Assembly (NCBI GenBank): GCA_016292775.1
Contig: JAEDFN010000002.1
Location: 1 to 64,000 of the forward strand
Direction of reading: 5' to 3'
From: Paludibacteraceae bacterium
Lineage (GTDB): Bacteria > Bacteroidota > Bacteroidia > Bacteroidales > Paludibacteraceae
Length of the DNA stretch: 64,000 nt
Below, piece after piece: positions 1 to 9,328 of this stretch. Positions within the stretch are counted from its first letter, which is position 1, and each line of letters opens with the position of its first letter. The notes beneath the pieces were generated by a model. The model had not been told where the DNA came from and made no database searches. It worked only from the letters and a program-made list of their open reading frames with translations. The position numbers were made by a program, and so were the translations under genes.

Positions 1-1091
1 TGCTCGTTGAAATACCTGTTCAACGCCGCTCACGTAGCATTTTTGATGATTTCTTTGGCTCTTATCAAACGGTAACAAAGAAAGTCAGTTCCAAAAAAGC
101 TGTTATTGACGTAAATTCTCTGCCTGCTCCTAAACCCGATTCTTTTTGTGGTGTAGTGGGTAGTCTCGATGTAAAACAAGAAGTTAGCGCTACTGAAGTT
201 ACTGCTGATGACCCTATTACTATTAAACTGACATTCTCAGGTGTGGGTAATTTGAAACTTCTTAAAACTCCGGAGTTAAAATTCCCTGCCGATTTCGAAA
301 CCTACGAGTCGAAAGTTTCCAATAATATCAAACTTACTGATAGAGGTATGGAAGGTACCAAAACTATTGAGTATTTTGTAGTTCCTCGCCATGATGGAGA
401 CTTCTTTATTCCATCTACTTATTTGGCTTACTATGATATTAATTCAAAATCTTACAAAACTCTTGAGGTAGGAAATGTCAATATTAAAGTAGCTAAAAAC
501 CCTAATTCAAATAACGCTTCACAACAAATAGTTGCTCGAAATAATAATCAAGTTAATGTTGATAATTTAGCTACTGATATTCGATATATAAACAGTAATA
601 TGGGAGAGCTTAAATTGCCGAAGCAATTCTTTGTCGGTACGGTGCTCTTCTGGATGTGCTATATTATTCCTTTCGTTCTCGTTATGGCATTGATATTTTT
701 CTTCAGAAAACAAGCCAAAGATAACGCAAATGTTGCTTTAATGCGAAATAAAAAAGCTAATAAAGTGGCAAAAAAACGCCTTAAAATTGCATTTGAAAAG
801 ATGAATAAAGGCGAAAAAGATGCCTTCTATGATGAGGTGTTGAGGGTAATGTGGGGCTATATCTCCGATAAACTATCAATACCGGTTTCCGATTTAAATA
901 AAGAGAATATTGAGGAAAAATTGAGAGCTTCAAATGTGCCGGAGGATAGTATAACTGATTTCATCAACCTTCTACATGCCTGTGAATTCGAACGTTATGC
1001 TCCTCTACCTAATACGGATGCCGCAATGGAAAGAATTTATGCCGACACTGCCAAATTAATCTCCTCTTTAGAAAGTACTATTAAAAAGTAA
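1..1091 (+). CDS. batD: BatD-like membrane protein, 5'-truncated
   Basis: The reading frame is open from base 3 of the window and the true start lies upstream, so only the C-terminal part is present (about 362 codons). The visible part has an extracytoplasmic beta-rich region (motifs such as FDDFFGSYQ and FVVPRHDGDF) and a strong membrane segment (FWMCYIIPFVLVMALIFFF). A Lys-rich cytoplasmic tail follows. This order, and a TPR/SH3 BatE-like gene 5 bp downstream, match BatD of the Bacteroides aerotolerance (Bat) operon, whose earlier genes encode MoxR ATPase and von Willebrand A-domain proteins. The family's biochemical role is unsettled; it is thought to assemble at the inner membrane in oxidative-stress tolerance. 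The internal GTG at 156 is not a credible start because conserved family sequence continues upstream of it. Confidence 0.75.
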   Translation, partial: LVEIPVQRRSRSIFDDFFGSYQTVTKKVSSKKAVIDVNSLPAPKPDSFCGVVGSLDVKQEVSATEVTADDPITIKLTFSGVGNLKLLKTPELKFPADFETYESKVSNNIKLTDRGMEGTKTIEYFVVPRHDGDFFIPSTYLAYYDINSKSYKTLEVGNVNIKVAKNPNSNNASQQIVARNNNQVNVDNLATDIRYINSNMGELKLPKQFFVGTVLFWMCYIIPFVLVMALIFFFRKQAKDNANVALMRNKKANKVAKKRLKIAFEKMNKGEKDAFYDEVLRVMWGYISDKLSIPVSDLNKENIEEKLRASNVPEDSITDFINLLHACEFERYAPLPNTDAAMERIYADTAKLISSLESTIKK

Positions 1092-1096
1092 TTGTT

Positions 1097-1861
1097 ATGA
1101 AACGTGTAAAATTAATATTGGTAATTTCTTTTACCCTATTTACAATATATACCGGCTTTGCTCAGCAATCTGTCGCTCAATTGTGGCAAGAAGCTGAGAA
1201 GTATTATGCTGAACAACAATACGATAAAGCAGCTGAAATATATGCTCAAATTTGCGAATTCGGTGAGTCGGCTCCATTATATTATAACTATGCCAACGCT
1301 CTTTTTAAATTAAATCAACTCGGAAAAGCTATATTGTATTACGAGCGTGCACTGCAATTAGACCCTTCGAATGCTGATATCAAGAACAATCTCGAATTTG
1401 CATATTCTACTCAAAGAGATAAAATTGATGTGATACAACCGTTTTTTGCAAAAAAATGGCTAGTCTCTTTGGGAAACCTTTTTAATTCCAATGCTTGGGC
1501 TTATATAAGTATCGTTAGTTTTATTATTACTCTGATACTTATAATGTTGTATCTCTTTGGTAGATTGTTGTGGATTAGAAAAACCGCTTTCTTTACCGCT
1601 TTTGTAGCCCTCTTTATTACTATTGTATCTTTCTCTTATGCGTTCTATACAAAAAATAAAGTGTTGAACAATAGTTATGCAATAGTGATGAGCGGAAGTG
1701 TTACTCTAAAAAGTTCTCCGGATATAAGCGGTACCGATATGTTTAATTTACATGAAGGTGCAAAGGTGAATGTAAAACAAGAGTTGTCCGGATGGAGTGA
1801 AGTATCAATTTCCGATGGTAGAGTGGGGTGGCTTCCTACATCTGATATAGAAAATATTTAA
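1097..1861 (+). CDS. batE: BatE-like TPR and SH3-domain protein
   Basis: A 254-aa protein with an N-terminal signal/anchor (LILVISFTLFTIYTGFA), then TPR repeats at about residues 25-110 (YYAEQQYDKAAEIYAQ, LYYNYANALFKLNQLGKAI). Two membrane segments follow at about residues 133-185. A C-terminal SH3-like domain of about 60 residues ends in GWSEVSISDGRVGWLP. This is the BatE layout, and the gene follows batD with a 5-bp gap, so both are probably on one mRNA. TPRs suggest a scaffold for the other Bat proteins at the membrane; no catalytic residues are expected or seen. Assignment rests on architecture and context. Confidence 0.8.
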   Translation: MKRVKLILVISFTLFTIYTGFAQQSVAQLWQEAEKYYAEQQYDKAAEIYAQICEFGESAPLYYNYANALFKLNQLGKAILYYERALQLDPSNADIKNNLEFAYSTQRDKIDVIQPFFAKKWLVSLGNLFNSNAWAYISIVSFIITLILIMLYLFGRLLWIRKTAFFTAFVALFITIVSFSYAFYTKNKVLNNSYAIVMSGSVTLKSSPDISGTDMFNLHEGAKVNVKQELSGWSEVSISDGRVGWLPTSDIENI

Positions 1862-1865
1862 TCTG

Positions 1866-2525
1866 ATGTTTGATTATTTAAACGATTTAGATATACAATT
1901 AACACTCTTTTTTAATGGTTTCCATACCCAAGGATTGGATGATTTTTTCTTTTATTATTCCAAAACATGGGTATGGATACCTTTTTTTGCCTATCTGGTA
2001 TATATAATGTATAAACAATGGGGTGTGAAATCTTTATATGTTTTGTTGTTCGTAGCTATTGTAATAGTGTGTAGCGATCAGATATCTTCATCCTTAATAA
2101 AACCTCTTGTTTGTAGAGAAAGGCCGACTCATAATATCGACATCCAGCAGCAAATACATACCGTAAGAGGTTATGTCGGTGGAAAATATGGCTTTGTTTC
2201 TTCACATGCCGCCAATTCGATAGCACTTGCCCTTTTTCTTTCTTTGATGATAAAAAACGGCTTTTTTACATTTACTATCTTTATGTGGGCAATAATCAAT
2301 ACTTATTCCAGAATTTACCTCGGAGTTCATTATCTGGGAGATGTTGTGTGCGGCTCGATAGTGGGGGTAGTTGTTGCTTTATTGTTATATAAGTTGTTTT
2401 CTTTGTTATCAAACAAAATAAAATTTCCAAAAAATAAGAAGTTCCCGATTAAAAGATTGTCCACTTTTTTTGTCGCCTATCTGATAAATTGCGCCATAAT
2501 TTTTCTGTTTGATTTGATATTTTGA
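1866..2525 (+). CDS. PAP2-family membrane phosphatase
   Basis: A 219-aa polytopic membrane protein with the three signature motifs of the PAP2 superfamily in order: KPLVCRERP (K-x6-RP), SSHAANSIAL (the SGH-type motif, here SSH) and SRIYLGVHYLGD (SR-x5-H-x3-D). The two histidines and the aspartate form the phosphatase active site in this family. Substrates are usually lipid phosphates such as undecaprenyl pyrophosphate, phosphatidylglycerol phosphate or lipid A; the sequence does not say which. It starts 4 bp after batE and probably shares its transcript, but PAP2 genes have no known link to Bat function. The C-terminal segment (AYLINCAIIFLFDLIF) is an extra membrane helix. Confidence 0.88.
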   Translation: MFDYLNDLDIQLTLFFNGFHTQGLDDFFFYYSKTWVWIPFFAYLVYIMYKQWGVKSLYVLLFVAIVIVCSDQISSSLIKPLVCRERPTHNIDIQQQIHTVRGYVGGKYGFVSSHAANSIALALFLSLMIKNGFFTFTIFMWAIINTYSRIYLGVHYLGDVVCGSIVGVVVALLLYKLFSLLSNKIKFPKNKKFPIKRLSTFFVAYLINCAIIFLFDLIF

Positions 2526-2724
2526 CGTTTTTCTGCTCTTTTTATTCTTTTTTTAAGTAAAAATAATAAGTTGTTTTTTTTAAGTGCTTGAAAATCTATA
2601 TTATATTATTGGAAAATTTTTTTTGAAATTTTCTTTGAATTTGTTTGGTGCTTAAAGATATTATGTGTAAATTTATAGCATAAAATAAACGATGAATATT
2701 TACTCATTCTAATACCTATTAGTC

Positions 2725-2976
2725 ATGACAAAAACAATAACTTTTAACGAATTACGCAGAATCAAAGATTCTCTTCCTGATGGTAGTATGCAACGTATTG
2801 CTGATGAATTAGGCTTAACTGCCGATACTGTACGCAATTATTTTGGTGGACAAAATTATAAAGATGGTAGTGGCTGTGGTATTCATATCGAACCGGGTCC
2901 TGATGGTGGTATGGTGATGCTTGATGATACTACAATCTTGGATTTAGCAAAAAAAATATTGGACGAGCAAGCATAA
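2725..2976 (+). CDS. Small helix-turn-helix-like protein
   Basis: An 83-aa protein. Residues 17-40 read like a helix-turn-helix (DGSMQRIADELGLTADTVRNY), with the pattern of a DNA-recognition helix after a glycine turn. A Gly/Asp-rich middle (IEPGPDGGMVMLD) and a short C-terminal helix follow. Short proteins of this kind are widespread in Bacteroidales as hypothetical or putative DNA-binding proteins; I know of no assigned function. It lies 199 bp beyond the PAP2 gene and is followed by a strong terminator, so it is probably a single-gene transcript. I did not find an unambiguous -33/-7 promoter in the very AT-rich spacer, which otherwise appears empty. Confidence 0.65.
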   Translation: MTKTITFNELRRIKDSLPDGSMQRIADELGLTADTVRNYFGGQNYKDGSGCGIHIEPGPDGGMVMLDDTTILDLAKKILDEQA

Positions 2977-2999
2977 TTGCTTTATATACGTTTTTCCAA

Positions 3000-3050
3000 T
3001 AACAAGAATAATAAGGGAAATACTGTTTCCCCTATTATTCTTGTTGTTTT
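3000..3050 (+). terminator. Rho-independent terminator after small HTH gene
   Basis: A 19-bp inverted repeat with one mismatch (arms ACAAGAATAATAAGGGAAA and TTTCCCCTATTATTCTTGT, five-base loop) is followed by TGTTTTT. It lies about 25 bp after the stop codon of the 83-aa gene and separates it from the convergent groEL gene. Confidence 0.85.
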
Positions 3051-3082
3051 TATGTCATAGACTAAACTATTAATACAGAATA

Positions 3083-3124
3083 AAATAAAAAGAGGTTGCG
3101 CCAATTTTGACGCAACCTCTTTGT
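3083..3124 (-). terminator. Terminator of groES-groEL
   Basis: A perfect 10-bp stem (AGAGGTTGCG / CGCAACCTCT) has a 10-base loop. On the minus strand it is followed by TTTTATTTTA. It lies about 30 bp beyond the groEL stop. Plus-strand flanks are also T-rich, so it may work in both directions. Confidence 0.85.
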
Positions 3125-3151
3125 TTTTATAATGATAAATAGGAGTGATTA

Positions 3152-4798
<1,647 letters not shown>

Positions 4799-4805
4799 TT
4801 AATTA

Positions 4806-5075
4806 TTAGATTATTGCCAATACATCGCTTTGACGCATAATAAGATATTTTTCTCCTTCAAGCTCTAATTCCGTACCTGCATATTTGCCATAAAGTACAG
4901 TATCGCCAACTTTTAATACCATCTCTTCGTCTTTTGTGCCGTTGCCTACTGCTACAACACTGCCTTTTAATGGTTTTTCTTTTGCTGAATCAGGAATAAT
5001 GATACCTCCAATTGTCTTTTCTTCTGCAGGAGCAGGTAATATTAATACTCTGTCTGCTAATGGTTTTACGTTCAT
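4806..5075 (-). CDS. groS: Co-chaperonin GroES (10 kDa)
   Basis: An 89-aa protein of typical GroES length. It starts [20 protein letters not shown] and contains the mobile loop that binds GroEL ([16 protein letters not shown]). The C-terminal [14 protein letters not shown] is also canonical. It is the first gene of the groES-groEL pair. The spacer upstream holds a possible 31-codon ORF, then the UbiA-like gene on the same strand. I could not find a convincing TAnnTTTG box in it, so whether groES has its own promoter there or also receives read-through from the upstream module is undecided. Confidence 0.98.
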   Translation of the reverse strand: MNVKPLADRVLILPAPAEEKTIGGIIIPDSAKEKPLKGSVVAVGNGTKDEEMVLKVGDTVLYGKYAGTELELEGEKYLIMRQSDVLAII

Positions 5076-5102
5076 AGTTAATATATTTTATTTGTTTTGT
5101 TT

Positions 5103-5198
5103 TTATTTTCTGAACTCTGCGTTCACTATATCTACATCAAATAGTGTGCCATATTGATATTTTATTTCTACTTTTGGTTTTTTATGCCATCTTGTCAT
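5103..5198 (-). CDS. Possible small ORF (31 aa) before groES
   Basis: An ATG-to-TAA ORF whose start overlaps the end of the upstream UbiA-like gene (its ATG lies 16 bp before that gene's last base). It ends 27 bp before groS. The predicted peptide is basic (starts MTRWHKKPKVEIKYQYG, ends AEFRK), with no signal peptide. Overlapping starts are common for translationally coupled genes, and codon use looks coding-like to the eye. The length is too short to exclude chance, however, and I recognise no family. It could instead be the decayed end of a former gene. Confidence 0.25.
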   Translation of the reverse strand: MTRWHKKPKVEIKYQYGTLFDVDIVNAEFRK

Positions 5199-6213
5199 TG
5201 CTTGGTTTGGTTTTCGATGCTTTTATCAATAGTCTGTATAGTAAGAATAAATATAGTGGTAGTAGCGTCAATATTATGTTTGTAATGTAATGAATAATAC
5301 CTACTTGTTTAATCTCAATGTTATCTATTGTTATGGCTGTATATATTATTGTTGTTATTAATGATATTATAAAATAATATATCACTCTGAATTTCTTTTT
5401 TGATTCTTCATCCGGAATTATTTTTTTGATAATTTTATATCGTTTTGTAGGCATGGAAAATCGCTCTATGCTTATTTCTAACGGATATATTATTATCATA
5501 AGTATAAATATTATAGATATGTAGCTATCGAATGTTGTTTCGTATAATATGAAGTTGTAGCTTAATACTAAGGGCTTTATTGATAGTAGTAATACTAATG
5601 GTGTTGTGTATTTTAATATTTGAAGTATAGGATAGATTATAATACGGGTTTCGTATTTTGTGCTGTTGTATATGCAAAAGCATATGTGACAAATAAGAGA
5701 TAGTAATGAGGCTGATATATAATGTTTTAGAATGAATAATCTGAATATTGGTGAGATGGATAGGATTATCAATGATAAGATTAATGGAATAAAATGTGTG
5801 ATATATATCAATCTTATGTTTTTTTGAATAGTGCTTGCTTGGGTTGTTGTGAGCCGTAATGACACTTTGTCTTTTTTTACTGCATTGATATCGTTTAAAA
5901 TATAGCCTAATTCATAAATGTAATAGTGCGAAAAAGTGAATAAGAGAACGGAGAGGATGTAGATTATTGAATAGTGAAATTGTACATTGCACGTTCCCAA
6001 GTTGTTACTTGCATTATAGTTGTTGAATGCATTATATATCATATAGCATCCGCCTGCCAATATCCAATATAATATTGGAAATAGATGGATAAACATCCAA
6101 GAAATCAATCTTTTTGAAGAGTGATTTAATCGGATATTATACAGATATTTATACGGAATTAATGCAGTGTATAATATTTCCTTATCGCTTGAAAGTGTTG
6201 TTTTGTTCTTCAT
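5182..6213 (-). CDS. UbiA-like polytopic membrane protein
   Basis: A 343-aa very hydrophobic protein with about eight to nine membrane segments. At residues 101-120 it has ELGYILNDINAVKKDKVSLR, which resembles the first Asp-rich motif of UbiA-superfamily prenyltransferases (NDxxDxxxD). N107, D108 and D115 are present, but the middle aspartate position is alanine (A111). The gene overlaps the HAD-like gene by 32 bp. UbiA-type proteins often lie beside HAD phosphatases in bacteria, notably in decaprenyl-phosphoribose-type pathways, and a glycosyltransferase and deacetylase-like gene precede it here. Inference: it handles a polyprenyl-phosphate-linked sugar. Family membership is tentative because the motif is incomplete. 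Confidence 0.5.
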   Translation of the reverse strand: MKNKTTLSSDKEILYTALIPYKYLYNIRLNHSSKRLISWMFIHLFPILYWILAGGCYMIYNAFNNYNASNNLGTCNVQFHYSIIYILSVLLFTFSHYYIYELGYILNDINAVKKDKVSLRLTTTQASTIQKNIRLIYITHFIPLILSLIILSISPIFRLFILKHYISASLLSLICHICFCIYNSTKYETRIIIYPILQILKYTTPLVLLLSIKPLVLSYNFILYETTFDSYISIIFILMIIIYPLEISIERFSMPTKRYKIIKKIIPDEESKKKFRVIYYFIISLITTIIYTAITIDNIEIKQVGIIHYITNIILTLLPLYLFLLYRLLIKASKTKPSNDKMA

Positions 6214-6853
6214 AATAAGTTATGCCGGAATTGCAATTTTTAAGAGAAAAAATCCATCTTTTTTTGTTGTTATAGCATATGGCTATACCTTGTTCCGAAT
6301 AGTAAAATAATTTGTGATCGGCAATATTATCGGTAATTACAATAGAATATGGAGGAAAAATATTCCTTTTATTTAGAGCTTTTATTTTGTTTCTTAAATT
6401 ATCTTTTTTTATTTTGCCGGTGCATATATCTTCGTTGTATTCAAGTGGGGAAGAAATTTCCGTACAGTTTATATATTCTGCAATTTTTTCGGCGATAGGA
6501 GAAATGGTTCCGGAAATGAGTACAATGGGTGTGTTTTTTTTCTGTAAATCAGAGATGATTTGCCAAACTTTTGTGTTTTTTCGCTCTAAGAGATAGGATT
6601 GGTAGAATTCATCTGCCATCTGTTCGATTACCTCTTTACGCATTCCTTTTAAGTAGTTTACAGCTCGTAATCTAAAATAATCGTAATGAAAAAGACGGTA
6701 TATAATATTGTTGATTATCAATAATAGCTTATTGTCCATTCTTTTACGAAGGCGTATATACTTTGGATTTTTTATGTAATAATCCAAAAAATCGAAAGTG
6801 GTATTTGAATAAAAGAGTGTTCCACAGATGTCTATGAGTGCTGCATTTCTCAT
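6182..6853 (-). CDS. HAD-superfamily hydrolase-like protein with altered motif I
   Basis: A 223-aa HAD-IB (phosphoserine-phosphatase-like) fold. Motif I is LIDICGTL: the nucleophile D8 is present, but the usual second aspartate (general acid/base) is cysteine C10 (codon TGT). Motif II is VLISGT, a lysine follows in the KIKKDN region, and motif IV is ITDNIADHKLF. A helical cap lies between motifs I and II. The gene overlaps the GT4 gene by 4 bp (ATGA) and the UbiA-like gene by 32 bp, so the three are probably translated together. By context it could dephosphorylate a sugar- or prenyl-phosphate. The D-to-C change makes ordinary phosphatase chemistry doubtful. Confidence 0.7.
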   Translation of the reverse strand: MRNAALIDICGTLFYSNTTFDFLDYYIKNPKYIRLRKRMDNKLLLIINNIIYRLFHYDYFRLRAVNYLKGMRKEVIEQMADEFYQSYLLERKNTKVWQIISDLQKKNTPIVLISGTISPIAEKIAEYINCTEISSPLEYNEDICTGKIKKDNLRNKIKALNKRNIFPPYSIVITDNIADHKLFYYSEQGIAICYNNKKRWIFSLKNCNSGITYYEEQNNTFKR

Positions 6854-8055
6854 TTTTTATAAAGAGATTTTAGATGATTGATTAATAATGTGGTTTGATG
6901 TTGTCTTGAAAACATATTGATGTTTACAGAATTCGCATGTGTACTATTGCTCGTTTGCCATGTTTTGTATTGAGATAATATGAAGTCAATAACTTCATCT
7001 TTGTTTGATGTAGCAATACCGGAATTGGTATCTGTGATGATATTATGTAGTTCGCTTTTGCTGCAATTTGTACAGAGTATCGGTTTTTCACATCCCATTG
7101 CTTCGTACACTTTTGTTGTCATAATTCCTTGAGTATCATTACTTGAAAGTACAAGGCATATGCTGCTCCGCAGTAGTATCTCAGGTATGAATTTTCGTTC
7201 TACATAATCGTACAAATATGTAATATGTTTTAATTTGAATTTTTCGGCTGTTTTTATTATCTCGTGATGAGTATTATTTGCTGTGTACCAAACAAGGCGA
7301 ATAGAGCTTGTGTCAATTAAATTTTTCTCTACTATTTCTTGTAATGCACTGAATAGTAGGGTAGTATCTTGCATTTCATTCCCGTACCAGCGACCTGTAT
7401 AAACAATATCAAAATAGTTCGATTTTATCGGAGTAAAATAGAATTCTTGATTATCAAAGCCATTGTATATTAATAGTGTATTGGGGTTGATTTGTTTGAT
7501 ATAGTCAACATGCCATTGAGATACGCTACTGATGGAGTCGGCCAATTTTAGAATTTTGTTTCTGCGATTGATATTAATTTTTCTGTAAATAGTGCCAATT
7601 ACATCTAATCTGGATAATTTACTTTTGTTGTATACGTTGATATCGCATTGTTCCGCAATATCACGAAGGTCGATATGTAGAGGAATATTTTTCTTTTTAG
7701 CTACATAATAGGCACTTTTTAATCCGAATGTATGAAATGTACTGCAGAAAACCAAATCAAAATCAGTGTCTTTGGTGAGGGATAGAATTTTTTTTGTGAA
7801 ATAATTGTTTTTGTAATCGCAGCATAAAGAACACACATTTTTTATCACCCATTCTATTTTTCCTATGATACCTTTGTGTTTATAGAATGGTATTTGGATA
7901 AAATCGGCGTTAATTTTAAATGGAATATCTTGATATTTTTCAGATATCCATGTTACTTTAATACCCTGTTCTACAAGAGAATTACAGAGGAAATTTACAC
8001 GAACATTGTATAATGGTTGCGTTAAAGCGTCAGTGATAATTAGTATTTTTTTCAT
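6850..8055 (-). CDS. GT4-type glycosyltransferase
   Basis: A 401-aa GT-B-fold enzyme. The N-terminal half begins KKILIITDALTQPLYNVRV, as in glycosyltransferase family 4. The linker contains SSVSQWHVDYIKQ and YNGFDNQEF. The donor-binding half contains IVYTGRWYG and the family-4 signature region VYEAMGCEKPILC, where a conserved glutamate contacts the nucleotide-sugar ribose. No membrane segment is seen, so it is probably cytoplasmic. It overlaps the upstream deacetylase-like gene by 4 bp. Donor and acceptor sugars cannot be told from sequence; the neighbours suggest modification of a cell-envelope glycan. Confidence 0.85.
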   Translation of the reverse strand: MKKILIITDALTQPLYNVRVNFLCNSLVEQGIKVTWISEKYQDIPFKINADFIQIPFYKHKGIIGKIEWVIKNVCSLCCDYKNNYFTKKILSLTKDTDFDLVFCSTFHTFGLKSAYYVAKKKNIPLHIDLRDIAEQCDINVYNKSKLSRLDVIGTIYRKININRRNKILKLADSISSVSQWHVDYIKQINPNTLLIYNGFDNQEFYFTPIKSNYFDIVYTGRWYGNEMQDTTLLFSALQEIVEKNLIDTSSIRLVWYTANNTHHEIIKTAEKFKLKHITYLYDYVERKFIPEILLRSSICLVLSSNDTQGIMTTKVYEAMGCEKPILCTNCSKSELHNIITDTNSGIATSNKDEVIDFILSQYKTWQTSNSTHANSVNINMFSRQHQTTLLINHLKSLYKK

Positions 8056-9311
8056 AATAATTCATTTATCACTTTATTATACAGTTCTTCGTGATATGAT
8101 TTTGGGTTCAGAGAGGTGTTATGCCAGAGTAAACAGATGTCTCCTTTGTGGTATTTTATTGTATTGATTGTTTTTTTACAAATATCAAATGCCTCTTCTA
8201 TGTTGAGTTCCATATAGTTACTTAGCGTAGCATCCATTATAGATAACGGATGAAGGATAAGATTTGAAATTTGTTTTGTTTTTGGATTAATATAGTTTAC
8301 TGCACGAGTTGTTCCTAATCTGTATGCAACCATGTCGGCATAGCAAACGGAGAAGTCGTCGGTGATTCCGTTTTTGAAAAGAATTTCCATTTCCGTAGGT
8401 TCCGGAATACGGAGATAATGCCATCTGTTATAGCGGATTGTTTGCTTTAATGCACTCTGTAATTTGTTTAATTCAAAATTTATCAGAGATGTGTTCTTTC
8501 CGCTTTGGTAGCTGGTGTGAAGTCCCGGATGTGTGTTGTTATCACTTATTTTATTTAAGAAGTAATTGAAATCTTTGTCGGTGAGACTATATCCCGGATA
8601 GTCAAAGCCTTTAACTTTTTTTGCGGCTTTAATAAAATAGATTATTTCTGCATCGGGGATTTTTTTGTCGGCCTTTATTAATTTGTTAAAAGAAAAAGCG
8701 GGGTCGTTTTCAATATTTTTTATGGAATTAAAAATAGAAGAAAAACTGTCTGTATCACTGCCTTTTATAGATCGTAAAGCACCTCCCAAAGCCCCTCTTA
8801 ATCTGCGGTAAAGAGATAGAGTATCTACATCATGGGTAAGATATATTTTGGGTTTGGATGATATTGGTGCTACATCCACACCGGCAGTAGTAAGCAAATT
8901 TCTTAAAAAATCGCTATATTCATCTACGATAGGATGTGCTAAATATCCGGCATGACTTGCAAAAGAAGATTTGCCGATATATCTGCCGTGGATGTCAAGA
9001 TTTGTGTTAGGGGAAACGTATTCTTCGTATCTGGATAGTACAAAGAATGATGCAGCGATAATATCCGAGTGGCAAACGATAGTGTCATTGACTCTCTCTA
9101 TCAAAGGCTTACCGAATAATACCGGTGTGTTTTCAAGTTTCGCTATCGGTAATTTTGGTAATGATTTTCGAGTGCCGTAGGCATCGCTGTCGAAAAAACC
9201 GGATGGGACGATAATTACTTTATATTCATCACAATGCTCCTTTGTACAATAGCCCACAAATTTTGATAGTGAGCTATCGCGCAATAGAAAGTTGATGATA
9301 TAATTAATCAT
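8052..9311 (-). CDS. Polysaccharide-deacetylase-like protein (DUF7033 type)
   Basis: A 419-aa protein. The N-terminal half (about residues 1-145) resembles the DUF7033 region found with bacterial deacetylase-like enzymes. The second half starts with KIYLTHDVDTL, matching the NodB-type T-[FH]-D-D metal-binding start. It contains PGLHTSYQSG, like the family's HSxxH motif with one histidine in register, and ends with DICLLWHNTSLNP. Such genes often lie in O-antigen and capsule clusters and may N-deacetylate glycan intermediates or be inactive relatives. It lies 17 bp after pdxA and overlaps the GT4 gene. Catalytic competence is uncertain because not every NodB ligand is obvious. Confidence 0.7.
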   Translation of the reverse strand: MINYIINFLLRDSSLSKFVGYCTKEHCDEYKVIIVPSGFFDSDAYGTRKSLPKLPIAKLENTPVLFGKPLIERVNDTIVCHSDIIAASFFVLSRYEEYVSPNTNLDIHGRYIGKSSFASHAGYLAHPIVDEYSDFLRNLLTTAGVDVAPISSKPKIYLTHDVDTLSLYRRLRGALGGALRSIKGSDTDSFSSIFNSIKNIENDPAFSFNKLIKADKKIPDAEIIYFIKAAKKVKGFDYPGYSLTDKDFNYFLNKISDNNTHPGLHTSYQSGKNTSLINFELNKLQSALKQTIRYNRWHYLRIPEPTEMEILFKNGITDDFSVCYADMVAYRLGTTRAVNYINPKTKQISNLILHPLSIMDATLSNYMELNIEEAFDICKKTINTIKYHKGDICLLWHNTSLNPKSYHEELYNKVINELL

Positions 9312-9328
9312 AATAAGTATAGTTATTA

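Noticed and set aside
5076..5181. CIRCE or palindromic operator upstream of groES (CACTAT...ATAGTG)
   Set aside because: Only six bases pair, the CIRCE sequence is absent, and the segment overlaps a possible small ORF.
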